DNA from: Gracilaria domingensis
Lineage: Eukaryota > Rhodophyta > Florideophyceae > Gracilariales > Gracilariaceae
Assembly: GCA_022539475.1 (NCBI GenBank)
Contig: VCMS01000285.1
Coordinates: 1 to 64,000, forward strand
Length of the DNA stretch: 64,000 nucleotides
Direction: 5' to 3'
In this document: in pieces, positions 31,090 through 41,627 of the stretch
Layout of the letters: each line of letters opens with the position of its first letter
Numbering within the stretch: the first letter of the stretch is position 1
Translations under genes and position numbers: made by a program
Notes under the pieces: generated by a model
What the model saw: the letters and a program-made list of their open reading frames with translations, nothing else
Database searches by the model: none
What the model was told of the DNA's origin: nothing

Positions 31090-34000
31090 ATGGCCACAAA
31101 CATGTCCGCTTTACAACTTTCGGACGCCACCAGGGAGGCCATTTGTGACCTCGTCGACAACAATTGTCCCCTGAATCCCTCGGAACAACCGAGGTTCATC
31201 ATTGCCGCATACATTGCCGTGTTTGTGCCATGGGGCTTTCTTGCGTTGTTCGACATGATCTCCGATCGATGGAAGACGATAAGGGCGATTGCGCTGCAGG
31301 GAGCCATTCAGATTATGATTGCTATCCCGACCGTCGCCTACACTGTATTATACATCGAGATTCAACGGAGGGGCCAAGACTACAAAGAAATGTGTGCTGC
31401 AATTGTGGCGGTGTGTTTGTCAATGTTCCACTTTTGTCGCACGGCTTGGGGTCTATGGCAGCTTTTCCACCTATGGACATGGGTGAAATGCAGCTTGAGG
31501 CACCTTCAACAGCATGGGTACTCACTCGAAGACATTGAAAAGGAATTCTACGACGACGAGAATAGGTTTTGGAGAGCAACAATTGCTAAACCCGTACAGA
31601 ATATACTGCGGAAATTGGGCGCATATCTGCATCGATCAAATGTCGATTCGTCTAATTCCGGTTCCACTTCTACTTCCACGTTCGATGATTCTGTTGATTC
31701 GTCTAATTCCGGTTCCACCTCTACTTCCACGTCCGATGATTCTGTAGAATCGTCTACTTCCGGTTCTACTTCTACTTCCACGTCCGATGATTCTGTAAAA
31801 TCGTCTAATTCGGGTTCCACTTCAGAATACTGCCGTAGTGAGCGCACAGTTTGGAGACTCGCTGGGAGGATGCTCGTCAACAACTCGGTTCTTGACAATG
31901 AGTTCTTTGAGTGTGATATCCCTTTCGAACTGAATGCTTCAGCATTGCGTCATCCGATCGAATGGTTTTCGTCGAAGAAGCGTTTGTTTGTGCCACGATA
32001 TTTTCCTGATTCATGTGTTCGATACATGGTGACGTTCCTGGCTCAGTATGGAAAGAAATGGCTTCAGGACTCTCGCAGAGTTAAGACGGAAGTGAAGAAG
32101 GAGAATGGTTTGCTGGTGGGGAACTTCTTACATCTTGCAAACCTATTAACATTTGAGAGTCATGTCAACCAGCAAGAAAAGAACTGGTCTCACACATGGT
32201 CGAGAATTCTGATGTCGCGAGAACTATATAAGTGTTACGTGGACGACGAAACTTCAGAACAACTACGGATGCCATTCGGATTTAATTCAGGGAAGGCGAC
32301 TGAGACTGGTGAAGAGTCTTCAGGTGATGTTCCTCGTAGATTGTTTGAAGTTTCGTTCGAACGGTACGAATCCAAGATCAAACGGCTCATCGACAGTTTA
32401 CCTCCAGGACTATTTGAGCAGGATGATCCGAAAGTCTTGGAGATTATTCAAAATATTTGTTCCTTGGACTTGGAGAACTTCCTGCTGTTCCTGCAAATTA
32501 ACCCCGTGGAGCCTCTGGATACAACGAGAGGTAGAAAACCAACGGCATCCGTTGTTGACGACGGTCCTGAGAGCAAGGAAATTGCGGAGAATACTTCAAC
32601 GCACGGCAACGTCATTACAACCCGCTATGTTCCTTGCCATGTTACGGATACAATTGGAGAGACACGGAATTGCGTTAATATTGAGCACGAAGATGTACTC
32701 GTGGAAAAAATTGGACCAGGTTTGAGTGAACTACCTTCGAAATGGTTTGAGACTGAGTTTCTGCTTCATTTGGAGAACCTGTCCGCTATTTCCCATTGTT
32801 TCTTCACCGGTGCAACTCGCAGTGAAAAGATAGACTGGCATGCTTATTTAAAACAGTTTCGCGTGGACCCGTCAGTGTCCAGTTTTTTCGAAACTGGGCT
32901 TTACAAACCAAATTGTCTTTCACAGTCGTACTACTGGGGTGAGTATTACTTACCGCGTTCCTCACCTCCTGCTTTAGGAGATTCAGAGCTGGTGCACTTA
33001 AAGCACAGTTCAAAAGCAGAGGAGGCTATGGAAGCAAAGAGTATCAGATTTATTGGATACATTATGGAGATTGTGCGAAACCGTCTGGCAAAATGGACGG
33101 CATCAGCTCATGTGAGCAAGCTTCGTAAGTACGGTTGGACTACAGAAATACCTTATGAGTGGTCTATGAAGTTCCGAGCAAAAAGCGACCTTTCACTGCT
33201 TTGCTATACATTCGAAAATCAAAAAGAAATTTCGAGCATTAGGATCCCAAAAAGAGAGGATGACGCACGGCTATACGGAAACCGTTTGTGGACATGTCAC
33301 GAGCAAGTTCTTTGGGAGTGTCAGCAACATCTCTTAGAGTTGTTAAGTGATGATGAGCGTGAGTATGGGCCGCAGAACGTGGAGCTTATACTGCTCTTTT
33401 TGTTGGGGTTTCCCGTTCTGAATTTCTCTCAAAGCACATATATAGGCCGGCAACCTTACCCTTGGGTTCTAGTTACACATCTGTGGCCTGTCGTGCCAGA
33501 TTCAAAGTTTCGATTAGACTTTTTCTTGAAAGGAAAAAGCCCCAATGATGTATACATCGAAATGAGGATTCACAGGAAATATTCTGCATTCGAATCTGAC
33601 GATCTCTCACACCGCAAGCGAGGAGTTGAATTTTGTTGGGAAGATTGGATACATTTGTTTGAAGGATGCATGAAAACTTTATCATTGGATTTCAATAAGA
33701 ATGACTTTAGGGAGGAACGCACCGTCGAAGAGCTGGACAGGGATGGAGATAATGACGACGAGGGACGCGGAGTAAGTGAAGATACGAAGACCAAGGTCGA
33801 AACTGTGAGAGCGAATAAATGCGGGAAAAGTGAGCACGTCGCGGATCAGGACTATAATAAGAAAGGCATTGAGGATGGCGGAAACGGTGGTTGGGAGTCT
33901 AACGATAAGGTGGGAGAAGAAAAACCCGCAGATATGGTCCGTTCGATGAGGGATGATGATACCTTTGTCTTTTGCGGCAATGCGCTGGAGGAAACTGATG

Positions 34001-34563
34001 AGATTGAAAGCGAAGGGAATGGTTCCGGTGCGTTGGAAGGGGAAAAGAAATGTGAGGATCAAATTTGGAACAAGAAAGAAGATGATGGAGACGACAGCGA
34101 ATCAAACGAACTCAATATGGTCTCGAGTGAGAGTGAGCGGAGTGGCGATGACAGAAGCGATCCGAGTATGAGTGGCGCAGAAAGCATGGGCAACGCGACG
34201 AGGAGGGGGACCAGCGCGTCGACTATCTCAGAAGCGGTTGGTTGGGATGATGTTAAGAGATGTGCGTGCGAGTACAGACTGGACAAGAGGGCTGAGAAAC
34301 GGATCATTGAAGGTAAGAACAAGTACTATTGGCATTGGGAGGGTTGGAAGCCCCAGCCTGCGTTCCAGAAGTTTCGCTTTCTGTACGAGCTGGAGCGGCC
34401 TGACAACGGGAATGAAACCTCTGCGGAAGAGAAGGATGAGGTCGACGTTGAAAGCTGTTTGCAAGCGACAGGGGGTGAAGAAGCGGAGGAAACAGCGTCG
34501 AACGAAGAGGGAAGCGAAGAAGAGAGTGTTTTGACTCTGACGGACGGGGAAGAAATGGTATAG
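31090..34563 (+). CDS. Large membrane protein with Ser/Thr repeat and acidic tail
   Basis: The protein has 1157 residues from ATG 31090. Three hydrophobic segments lie near the N-terminus (about 36-55, 66-91 and 100-126). A Ser/Thr/Asp tandem repeat follows (residues 185-247, 17-residue unit SSNSGSTSTSTSDDSV). A roughly 640-residue soluble region rich in Trp, Phe and Cys comes next, then a Glu/Asp/Asn/Ser-rich tail (from about 875) interrupted by one folded-looking block (residues 1055-1110, YYWHWEGWKPQP). No signal peptide precedes the first helix. The family is not recognised. The acidic tail and long soluble domain suggest a cytosolic scaffold anchored by the N-terminal helices. Confidence 0.7.
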   Translation: MATNMSALQLSDATREAICDLVDNNCPLNPSEQPRFIIAAYIAVFVPWGFLALFDMISDRWKTIRAIALQGAIQIMIAIPTVAYTVLYIEIQRRGQDYKEMCAAIVAVCLSMFHFCRTAWGLWQLFHLWTWVKCSLRHLQQHGYSLEDIEKEFYDDENRFWRATIAKPVQNILRKLGAYLHRSNVDSSNSGSTSTSTFDDSVDSSNSGSTSTSTSDDSVESSTSGSTSTSTSDDSVKSSNSGSTSEYCRSERTVWRLAGRMLVNNSVLDNEFFECDIPFELNASALRHPIEWFSSKKRLFVPRYFPDSCVRYMVTFLAQYGKKWLQDSRRVKTEVKKENGLLVGNFLHLANLLTFESHVNQQEKNWSHTWSRILMSRELYKCYVDDETSEQLRMPFGFNSGKATETGEESSGDVPRRLFEVSFERYESKIKRLIDSLPPGLFEQDDPKVLEIIQNICSLDLENFLLFLQINPVEPLDTTRGRKPTASVVDDGPESKEIAENTSTHGNVITTRYVPCHVTDTIGETRNCVNIEHEDVLVEKIGPGLSELPSKWFETEFLLHLENLSAISHCFFTGATRSEKIDWHAYLKQFRVDPSVSSFFETGLYKPNCLSQSYYWGEYYLPRSSPPALGDSELVHLKHSSKAEEAMEAKSIRFIGYIMEIVRNRLAKWTASAHVSKLRKYGWTTEIPYEWSMKFRAKSDLSLLCYTFENQKEISSIRIPKREDDARLYGNRLWTCHEQVLWECQQHLLELLSDDEREYGPQNVELILLFLLGFPVLNFSQSTYIGRQPYPWVLVTHLWPVVPDSKFRLDFFLKGKSPNDVYIEMRIHRKYSAFESDDLSHRKRGVEFCWEDWIHLFEGCMKTLSLDFNKNDFREERTVEELDRDGDNDDEGRGVSEDTKTKVETVRANKCGKSEHVADQDYNKKGIEDGGNGGWESNDKVGEEKPADMVRSMRDDDTFVFCGNALEETDEIESEGNGSGALEGEKKCEDQIWNKKEDDGDDSESNELNMVSSESERSGDDRSDPSMSGAESMGNATRRGTSASTISEAVGWDDVKRCACEYRLDKRAEKRIIEGKNKYYWHWEGWKPQPAFQKFRFLYELERPDNGNETSAEEKDEVDVESCLQATGGEEAEETASNEEGSEEESVLTLTDGEEMV
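31642..31830 (+). repeat. 51-bp coding minisatellite, 3.7 copies
   Basis: Copies start at 31642, 31693, 31744 and 31795, each encoding V(D/E/K)SS(N/T)SGSTSTST and then (F/S)DDS. The unit is a multiple of three, so copy-number change would keep the frame. Confidence 0.9.
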
Positions 34564-34646
34564 AGCCGTAAAGATTGCCAACGGCAGCCGTTCGCGCGAC
34601 CACATGCGCAGCGCATCTCCAAGCTCGCTAGCTGACAAAGACCGGC

Positions 34647-34970
34647 TCACTCTCCCTCCGCCCTCGCGAGCACAGCATCCAAAACGGCGTCCGGCGCGAC
34701 CCGCGTCGCCACGTGCGTGCGTTCGCCGAGAACGGGTAGCATTTCGCGCGCTTCAGCGCGGATGCGTTCGAAGCGACGCGCCCGACGGGGCTGCGCCAGC
34801 GACGGCGGCGTCACCTCGGCACGCGCGGCGCAGCTGAACGGGACGGGCGCGAGGGGGGAGCGTGTGCCGCGGGAGGGAGGCGGTTTGCCGAGGTGGCGCG
34901 TGCGCAGCGCGTGCGCACGGCGCGCCGTTTTTGGCGCGAGGTCCGCGGGGAGACGCGGGAATTCCAGCAT
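34647..34970 (-). CDS. Small basic hypothetical protein
   Basis: A 107-residue frame from ATG 34970, Arg/Ala/Pro-rich, without signal peptide or membrane segment. The DNA is strongly GC-rich, so chance openness is likely; the opposite strand is also open. It converges with the large gene ending at 34563. No function suggested. Confidence 0.25.
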   Translation of the reverse strand: MLEFPRLPADLAPKTARRAHALRTRHLGKPPPSRGTRSPLAPVPFSCAARAEVTPPSLAQPRRARRFERIRAEAREMLPVLGERTHVATRVAPDAVLDAVLARAEGE

Positions 34971-35320
34971 GATGCTTAGCGGGGCGCGGGCTCGTGGACG
35001 CGCACCTGATCCGAAATGGTGAGGTCGTTGTTTGACACGCATGTTGGGTGTACGACGTGGACACTGCCATCGTCGGCCTGTCGTCGGCCTGCTTCGTTGT
35101 GCCGTCACTCAAAAAAAAATGTTCTCAAAGCAAGTCAAAATTTATTTCCGATTGCTACATTGTGAGGTTCGTCGTATGACACGCGTGCTTGCGTGTCAGT
35201 CGTGCGTTGTTGCCTTGTTTTCATGCTCCGTTTCGAGGCCGTCGACATCGACGGCAATGAAGGGCAAAACTTGGCCACAACGCTATTGTTTCGCAGCCAC
35301 TCGAAAACAATTCTGCCCAA

Positions 35321-36028
35321 TCACCCACAATCGGCCGGTTTGGACACCGTCCAAGTTATCAAGTTATCTTTTGCCTGTCTACTGCTCCTCTTGGCGGGAT
35401 GCACCGTTCTCACTGGGCCCGCCGGTGCCTTCTCCCACTTATGGAAAGACAGCAGCACCTCTCTAACCAAGCGGATGCGACGATGCCCCTTCCAGTTCGG
35501 GTTCACCGCTTCAAAGCAAACCTCTCGCATCATCTGCACCACAAAGTCGTCCAAAACATTCTTGCTGGGCCTTCGGAACTCTATCAACTTTTGATAAACC
35601 TCATGCTCACCGTTTCGGATCATCGTTCTCGGGAACCCAGTGAAATGTGCCACCTCACTGCGAGTAAGGATCGAGGGCTCTAACTCTCTTAGCGACAGAG
35701 AGAGCGCGACAGTGAAGTACAGCGAAGCAACTCGCCCGTCAAAGTGATACCGGAACTCTGAATTCTGCGTCAGAATATAGATGTAGTACACCGCTTGAAC
35801 GTAAACTACACGGCCAAGTTGAGGCATGTCCTCGATAAACGAGATCCATTCGCTATTATATGGCCGTTCGCAGTTGTTCCCGTGTACTCGCACGAGAATT
35901 TCGACGTAATTCTCGATGAGCGCATGGAACTCTATCGTAGAGAGGTCACGGAGCATGGATGGGTGAAATATTTCGCCAAGACCGCTCATGTTCCTCGCTT
36001 GGACTAGGCTGGACGTGCGATGTCGCAT
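35321..36028 (-). CDS. Hypothetical protein, possibly cyclin-like fold
   Basis: The protein has 235 residues from ATG 36028 (a second ATG at 35989 is equally plausible). The middle (YVQAVYYIYILTQNSEFRYH, then the helix ASLYFTVALSLSLRELEP) looks all-helical. The order of a long helix, a short turn and (S)xxEVxxxTGFP is loosely reminiscent of the second half of a cyclin box. This is only a visual impression. No membrane segment or signal peptide. The C-terminal 40 residues are basic. Confidence 0.45.
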   Translation of the reverse strand: MRHRTSSLVQARNMSGLGEIFHPSMLRDLSTIEFHALIENYVEILVRVHGNNCERPYNSEWISFIEDMPQLGRVVYVQAVYYIYILTQNSEFRYHFDGRVASLYFTVALSLSLRELEPSILTRSEVAHFTGFPRTMIRNGEHEVYQKLIEFRRPSKNVLDDFVVQMMREVCFEAVNPNWKGHRRIRLVREVLLSFHKWEKAPAGPVRTVHPAKRSSRQAKDNLITWTVSKPADCG

Positions 36029-36267
36029 TTGCCAAACAAGTCATTGTCATTTATAGAATCACTTGCTGTGTTTTCGATTCGCAACCAACTCTGATATGCA
36101 ATGCACAACCTGGGGAACAAGTCTAAGAGTAATTCATGTCGCTTTAGAGCGGTGAAAATCATAACATTTCTTCCTACCGTTTGGCACAAACCTGCTTCGA
36201 ACTTTGAAAAAGAAGCATGATGTCAGTCATATGTACCAACGTTCTCGTTTTTATGACAAGGGCGAGA

Positions 36268-36312
36268 TCAAAGATTCGCTGGTCAAAGATTCGCTGGTCA
36301 AAGATTCGCTGG
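36268..36312. repeat. 15-bp tandem repeat, three copies
   Basis: Three head-to-tail copies of TCAAAGATTCGCTGG without mismatches, in non-coding DNA. Confidence 0.9.
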
Positions 36313-37237
36313 CGGTGTATGCTACGTGTAACTTTCCATTTTCAGCAATATTTTCTCTTGACTAAATAAAACTGCTCGTTTTTTCATTTTTGGAAAAAAA
36401 ATTACTCATAAATACGGGGTATGTACATATGATTCAATTGGTTTATTGGCAAAGATACCTAAATTTGTGGGAAGCAGCTCTTGTTTCTTCATCGTCATTG
36501 TTGAAGCTATTGCATTTATCAAACATCGAGCATTCTCGGCCAGATATTTCAAACGCTCTGCAAATACAGGCCCCCAGGTGAGCGACATAGCGTACTTAGT
36601 GCATTGTTGTCTACAAGTCTACAAGTTCATCTGCATTAAGTGAAACCTGTACCCACCTTATAACCCTAATATGAAACAAAATCCCTACCCCTGCAAAAGC
36701 CCCTAAAATCAGGGTTCTTTTTCAAATCTGTACCCACCCAAAACCCCCTAAAATCGCACCCCGCTAAAAAAACCTCTAAAATCTGGGTACCTTGATGCCT
36801 TCCAGAGGCAACATTTGCTGACACGTGTATTTGGATTTTTAGGCAAAAATCTATGCGAAGGGTACAGATCACCGATTAATATACCATTGTCGTATTGTCG
36901 ATGTGCCGGAAATTTAACACCATTTCGAATGCATGAAAAACTTAAATTTTGAAGTAAGTCTTACAGTATTCCTGAATTCAGATTTGGGATCTCGCACTTT
37001 GGGATCTTTTCAAAAACTACTAAGATTTTAACGAGTTTCAACTCCATTTGAAAACTAAAAACTAAAAACTAAGACTTCGAAGAAAGAAAGACTTCAGTTC
37101 TAACTTGTTCGTCTATTCACAAGAACAAGAGAGCTCAAAAGTGTGGCACCGAGATAAGAAACCCTTTCTTCAGGGTTGAGAAATATTCGTAGATCACGGG
37201 AACTTTCGTACATACTTAGATACGAACGGGGCTTGGA

Positions 37238-37270
37238 CAAAGACCAACCAAGCTGCTTGGTTGGTCTTTG
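37238..37270. repeat. Perfect 33-bp palindrome (16-1-16)
   Basis: CAAAGACCAACCAAGC and its exact reverse complement are separated by one T. It lies about 270 bp beyond the 3' end of the minus-strand SIMPL gene. Same 16-1-16 geometry as 19650-19682 but a different sequence. Confidence 0.9.
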
Positions 37271-37538
37271 ACTTAAAGGGCCTTTGGCGAGTCATACAGC
37301 TGTTCTAGGATACCCTTAGGAAAAGGTATGTGAGTTCTATGCTCGGAAACATGTGGTCAGGGCACTTACCTTGCTCGAGTTTCCGATTTATCTCAAAAGA
37401 GTACAGAAGGAGAATCTATACAAGGCGTTTTATGCTCACAGCCGTTGATCTGTACTGATTCGCTTCAAATGTATATTGAGCTTGCTCCACTTGTATGCAC
37501 TCAACCAGTGTATTGGTTCTGAATATTTATTGCTTGAG

Positions 37539-38234
37539 TTAGGTCTCGACTAATGCAAACTGAAGGAAAACGCTTTCCTGAATTTGGAGTTCTCCGCTTG
37601 CAATCGGTACGGAACCAGAAGATCCGAATGCGGCTAACGAACCCGCGGAGAACTGCGGTTGCGAAATTGTCTGTTCACTGATTGCAATTATATTTCCGAC
37701 GCTCACCCCAGCGGCTTCTGCGAGCACTTGAGCTTGACTGGTAGCATCCGCAACAGCAAGACCACGAGCACGATTGCGTGGTTCTGTGTCATCAGCAATT
37801 CCAAAGCTCACCCCAGAGATGCTATTGCTACCAGCTGCAACAAGAGCATCAAGGATCGTTCCCAAGTTGTCCAAATCTCGCACTGTAATCTGCACCTGAT
37901 TCGTCACTTGAAATCCCGAAATGCCTTGAGCTTCGCCGTTTGGTCCAAATTGCGTCTGTGGGAAAACATTGAACGATGTGGTCTGAATGTCTGCGCTTTC
38001 GATTCCTTGCTCAGCTAAGACGGCCAAAACTTGTTCAAACTGCTCGTTGTTGGCTGCTAGCGCAGCCTGCGGTGTGACCGCAGTGGTTTGCACGCCCGTG
38101 TTGACAGTGGCCAAGTCTGGGGATGTGGATACGCTTCCTTCGCCAGATACAGTGATCGTACGGGGTACTGCTTGAGCGTTTGATTGACAGAAGGCGAACG
38201 ATAACAGGACAGACGCGAAAAGGAGCCAATTCAT
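37539..38234 (-). CDS. Secreted SIMPL-domain (DUF541/YggE-like) protein
   Basis: I choose ATG 38234, giving 231 residues with a signal peptide (MNWLLFASVLLSFAFCQSNA). The mature part begins RTITVSGEGSVSTSPDLATV, the hallmark start of the SIMPL/DUF541 family, and continues with ALAANNEQ, IESADIQTTSFNVFPQT, GFQVTNQVQITVRDLDNLG and a SGVSFGI block. The length fits bacterial YggE (about 230-250). In bacteria such proteins are periplasmic or secreted and linked to oxidative-stress tolerance; here it would be extracellular or in the secretory lumen. A TATA box lies about 125 bp upstream. The family is mainly bacterial, so gene transfer is possible, but the eukaryotic-style promoter and flanks argue against contamination. 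Confidence 0.85.
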   Translation of the reverse strand: MNWLLFASVLLSFAFCQSNAQAVPRTITVSGEGSVSTSPDLATVNTGVQTTAVTPQAALAANNEQFEQVLAVLAEQGIESADIQTTSFNVFPQTQFGPNGEAQGISGFQVTNQVQITVRDLDNLGTILDALVAAGSNSISGVSFGIADDTEPRNRARGLAVADATSQAQVLAEAAGVSVGNIIAISEQTISQPQFSAGSLAAFGSSGSVPIASGELQIQESVFLQFALVET

Positions 38235-38356
38235 TGTATTTTTGAGCGCGAAGGAATTCACAGACGATTTTGTTGAGGTGTTCTCGAGTGAGAGGAAGAA
38301 GAAGGATGTATTGAGAGAAAAAGGTAAGTTGAACAACAGATACTTGGCTTCCTCCT

Positions 38357-38365
38357 CTTTTTATA
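38357..38365 (-). promoter_or_regulatory. TATA box of the SIMPL gene
   Basis: TATAAAAAG on the minus strand, about 123-131 bp before the ATG at 38234. This would give a leader of roughly 95 bases. Confidence 0.55.
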
Positions 38366-38554
38366 CACACACGCCATCTTTATTTTCTCCGTATTCCCGT
38401 CCATGCCTGTCGCTCTTTGAATATGCCGTGCATCATCGTTACTGGGGAACGACAAACCCTGGCCTCTCAACGAGTTGCGACAAGGGGGTACACAACTTGG
38501 GATGTGGAGATCCGCTGTCAACAATGAGTGCATTTGACAATAATTCTTTCGAAG

Positions 38555-38722
38555 ATGCCCTTATTGGCTGCCTTGGTTGTCCTTGTTTCAGCTCTGAATG
38601 CAAAGGAAGTGATTACTTGTAATAGTACAGATGGTCTCAATCCTGGCACTAAGAGAACGCGGAGGCACGTTGACACTCGCTCAAAAGCACCTTCCGTAAC
38701 ATGCCTGGCACCAAGACCATAA
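38555..38722 (+). CDS. Short secreted peptide or first exon
   Basis: A 55-residue frame from ATG 38555 with a convincing signal peptide (MPLLAALVVLVSALNAK) and a short basic mature part with two Cys and an NST glycosylation site. It is too short for a family call. It could be the first exon of a spliced gene, or a decayed copy of one of the secreted families in the window. Confidence 0.35.
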   Translation: MPLLAALVVLVSALNAKEVITCNSTDGLNPGTKRTRRHVDTRSKAPSVTCLAPRP

Positions 38723-40784
38723 TATCGTTCGACGAGTATAGATATCCCAACAGTTTCATGTGAACATGGAACACATAGTTCTAAGGAGGCGCATGGACTG
38801 AGATCCTGGAGTTTCTGGAAGCCATGAAATGGATTCATGTGCGCTAATCTGCCTCGCGGTGGGCGTTGCCGATAGCGATGGGAAGAGATGCTGTGCGCGG
38901 AGCATCTTGTCCATTTTGTACAGCGGTTACCAAGATTTGATCTCGTTACCCACCTGTCCAAAACATCAAAGATCTCGAGCGACACTATCTCTCTAGATCT
39001 ATAATGTTTCGGGCTCGGCTAGCTGGAGGAAACAGAGACAGTTTCTGCTCCTCTCTAGCTAGTAGAGGCATAGGTAGACAAGTCAATTCTGGCCTTTGTG
39101 CGAGCAAAGGCTGCCTGATGCTCGCCATGCAAAAGTCCGATGCTCTTCAAGATCGTGTATGACGTGGTTTCCGTGTATGACGATGTTCTTATGGCTCCCG
39201 TGTACTACCTGTACCGTTTCCCATGTAAGTCGTGGCAACATGTCATTCAGTACCATGCATCTTCCGAAGTTATTATGCATGGCATTCAATTATATGCATC
39301 ATGCCACCATACCTGCTGGTTGCTCAAGTATACTTCAAGTCGCCGTGCCATACGGGGTCCCGAGCCACGTCGTTGTCAGAGAGTAATAGAAGCAGATCGA
39401 GAAGCAAAGACATTACATTTCAGTTTGCCTCATTTGAAAATTGTTTTTCGAACAGGATGCTGCACTCACTGGCGTGTCTTGCACAGTGGCATTTCGCATT
39501 CAAACATTAGTAGGCACTGGTAAGAGCATACCAAGAAGACTTCCATTCAAGAGGTCTGCACATGAGCATGGGGCCGAAGCAACTCAAGACGCAACGAGAA
39601 GCTTTGCATTTTGTTCGTACCAAGGACTCTGGGATTTCTGAATTCATATTAAGGAAAACCGCTTCTCTCTTCGGCAGAGCTCGAAGAGACGAAACGTCAA
39701 TGAGGTTCTTCGGATCGGTCCCATGCGGAAGCAATTCGTTAGAAGCCGCCAATGGCTTTCCTTGCACGCACACGCGCTAAAAAAGATCAGATGGGGACGA
39801 TAGGATGCGCAGTTTTGTTGACCCTCCTTGCCGGTTCTGCAGAATTGATGCGCCATTGAACAAACGAGCGCATTCAACGGCTTCAGATTGGGTTCAAATT
39901 GGGGGCTGTAACGAGAGAAGTGCCAGAAAGTTGGGCGAGCAACGAGCTGGCTTTCATTCACGGAGCGGAAAAAATGAGGGACGGGTTTTGTGGTGAGAGA
40001 GGTGAGAGCTCTGTGTAGGCCAAGGATCAACGCCAGGAGTCGCTGATGGCGCAGCTTGCAAGCAGGGGGAAGATGTTGTGGCGTCGTCGAAGTTAATGTA
40101 TACGATGGCGACGCCGAAGGATTGCTGGTGGCAAGAGGAACCGCTGCCCTCTGAAATGTGTGATGGAGGCAGTGCGGCCGTGTGGGGGCGATCAGATGGG
40201 GGCATGACGGCGATGGGTGCCACAACCTGCACAAGTCCGAGAGTCAGCGCCCTGAGCTTGGAAGCATGGCGGCGGGACGGTTCTGGGCGGTGGCAGAATG
40301 TTTGCCATTTTCGCGAAATTTTGCGATATCGGATTAAATAAAGGGCAAAACAACAAATGAGATTGTGCCACGTCACCCACAAGAGCAACCGGTGTCCCGA
40401 AATTTTTTGCATTTAATACAGATGTACTTTTGATAAATCAACCGCAGCAGCTTTCTGTCGAAAACCAGGGATGGCGGACTCATAGAGGGGCGCATGTATG
40501 ATACGTTTTCAGCGACCCTGTTTTCTGACGTCGCCCACTGTGCAAGTGGCCCCGCCGGGCCGCTGGCCCGGTGGCCAACTGACGTGGAATGAATCATGAT
40601 CGCTTTCCCAACATGGAGCATGATGAGCGGCAGGTACCTTTGTTCCGAGAACAAATGTTCGAACGGCAACAATGAAATGGGAAAAAACGGACTACTGAAA
40701 GCAGTTGGGACAACTTCGGCTCAGTTGGCTTTACCCAGACTTTGTCTGTGGTGCGTACAATACGTGAAAGTTCCGAACAGATAA
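38723..40784. other. Intergenic region without a supported gene
   Basis: An imperfect inverted repeat at about 39016-39063 has CTAGCTGGAGGAAACAGA opposite TTTCTGCTCCTCTCTAGCTAG. Frames at 39140-39523 (+) and 39644-40412 (-) lack starts, signal peptides or motifs and are probably chance or decayed. Confidence 0.4.
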
Positions 40785-41222
40785 TCCAAGATACGGCGTA
40801 ACCCTGAGTATGCGGTTGTGCTTGAATCGGCGCTCACATTCACCATTCGAGAGAAGTATTGTGGGCACTTTGTGATTGTTGGGCAACCATTCTTCAGAGG
40901 TGGACTTCCAATGATACTTCCAAAAGGAAGAAATCTAACTGAACCGATGACTGAAGCCTCGCTTGACCAGCTTGAACAGCAGAAGATTCCAAATCTTAAC
41001 GTGTATTTCAACAATTTGCCTCAATGCGGAGCAGAAGTGAATATTACTTTGAGCTTCAATAAGCTTCGGCCTTTCTCTATCATAGTATATTCGTTCGGAG
41101 GGTTTTTGTTCTTGGTTATGGTGCTTGAACCTCATCCAGCTGTGAATAGAAGCGGCGACCGAACCGAGGGGAAAGTGTCAAAGTCTGCTGAATTGAGGAA
41201 CTCTTGCTCTACACATAGCTAG
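40785..41222 (+). pseudogene. Fragment of a membrane protein (ectodomain end plus TM helix)
   Basis: An open frame without an ATG at its left end (stop at 40782-40784). It reads like the end of an extracellular domain (VVLESALTFTIREKYCGHF...NITLSFNKL), then one membrane helix (IIVYSFGGFLFLVMVLEP) and a short tail. The layout resembles the C-terminal parts of the multi-TM ectodomain family in this window, but no shared motif is clear. It could be a last exon after an unseen intron or a truncated copy. Confidence 0.35.
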
Positions 41223-41627
41223 AGTGCCAGAGCAGCGAGGTTCACCGTCCTTGCGTTCGGTGGCTCTGTTCGACTGGACATATATCGGGAGCACGTAGCG
41301 GCCCCGGGCTGCATGCGCAGACGAGACTAACGGACACATGACTTTTAAATGTTTGAAGCCCTTGGAAAGCAGGCGATAGCTTGAGGAAAGTTGAACTACA
41401 GTTTAATTCTTTTTCCTGTTTTTATAGGCCTTTAGATTGAATCAGACAAATCAGATCTTTTACGAAGAGCACGAAGAGCACACCGCTCATGTTTCGAAAT
41501 ACGGCGAAACAAAGTAGAATAACACGTGAAGCAAAAGTTATACCCTGGGTGACAGCAACAACCACACAACAGACAAGCATATGTGACTATGTGAAACGCA
41601 CAACATCTATCCGTGCCAAAAGTTCCG

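Larger units (their letters stand above)
36029..37538. other. AT-rich intergenic region with several small repeats
   Basis: No supported gene. It contains three features. A 15-bp unit TCAAAGATTCGCTGG is repeated three times at 36268-36312. An imperfect roughly 80-bp tandem at about 36648-36790 is built on CTGTACCCACC and CCCTAAAATC. A 33-bp palindrome lies at 37238-37270. Confidence 0.6.

Noticed and set aside
37539-38234. Bacterial contamination
   Set aside because: Flanks show no bacterial genes or ribosome-binding sites, and a eukaryotic TATA box and spacing are present. Transfer is possible, contamination unlikely.
39140-39523. 127-residue plus-strand frame
   Set aside because: No domain, signal peptide or paralogue; overlapping frames of similar length exist, so it is not supported as a gene.
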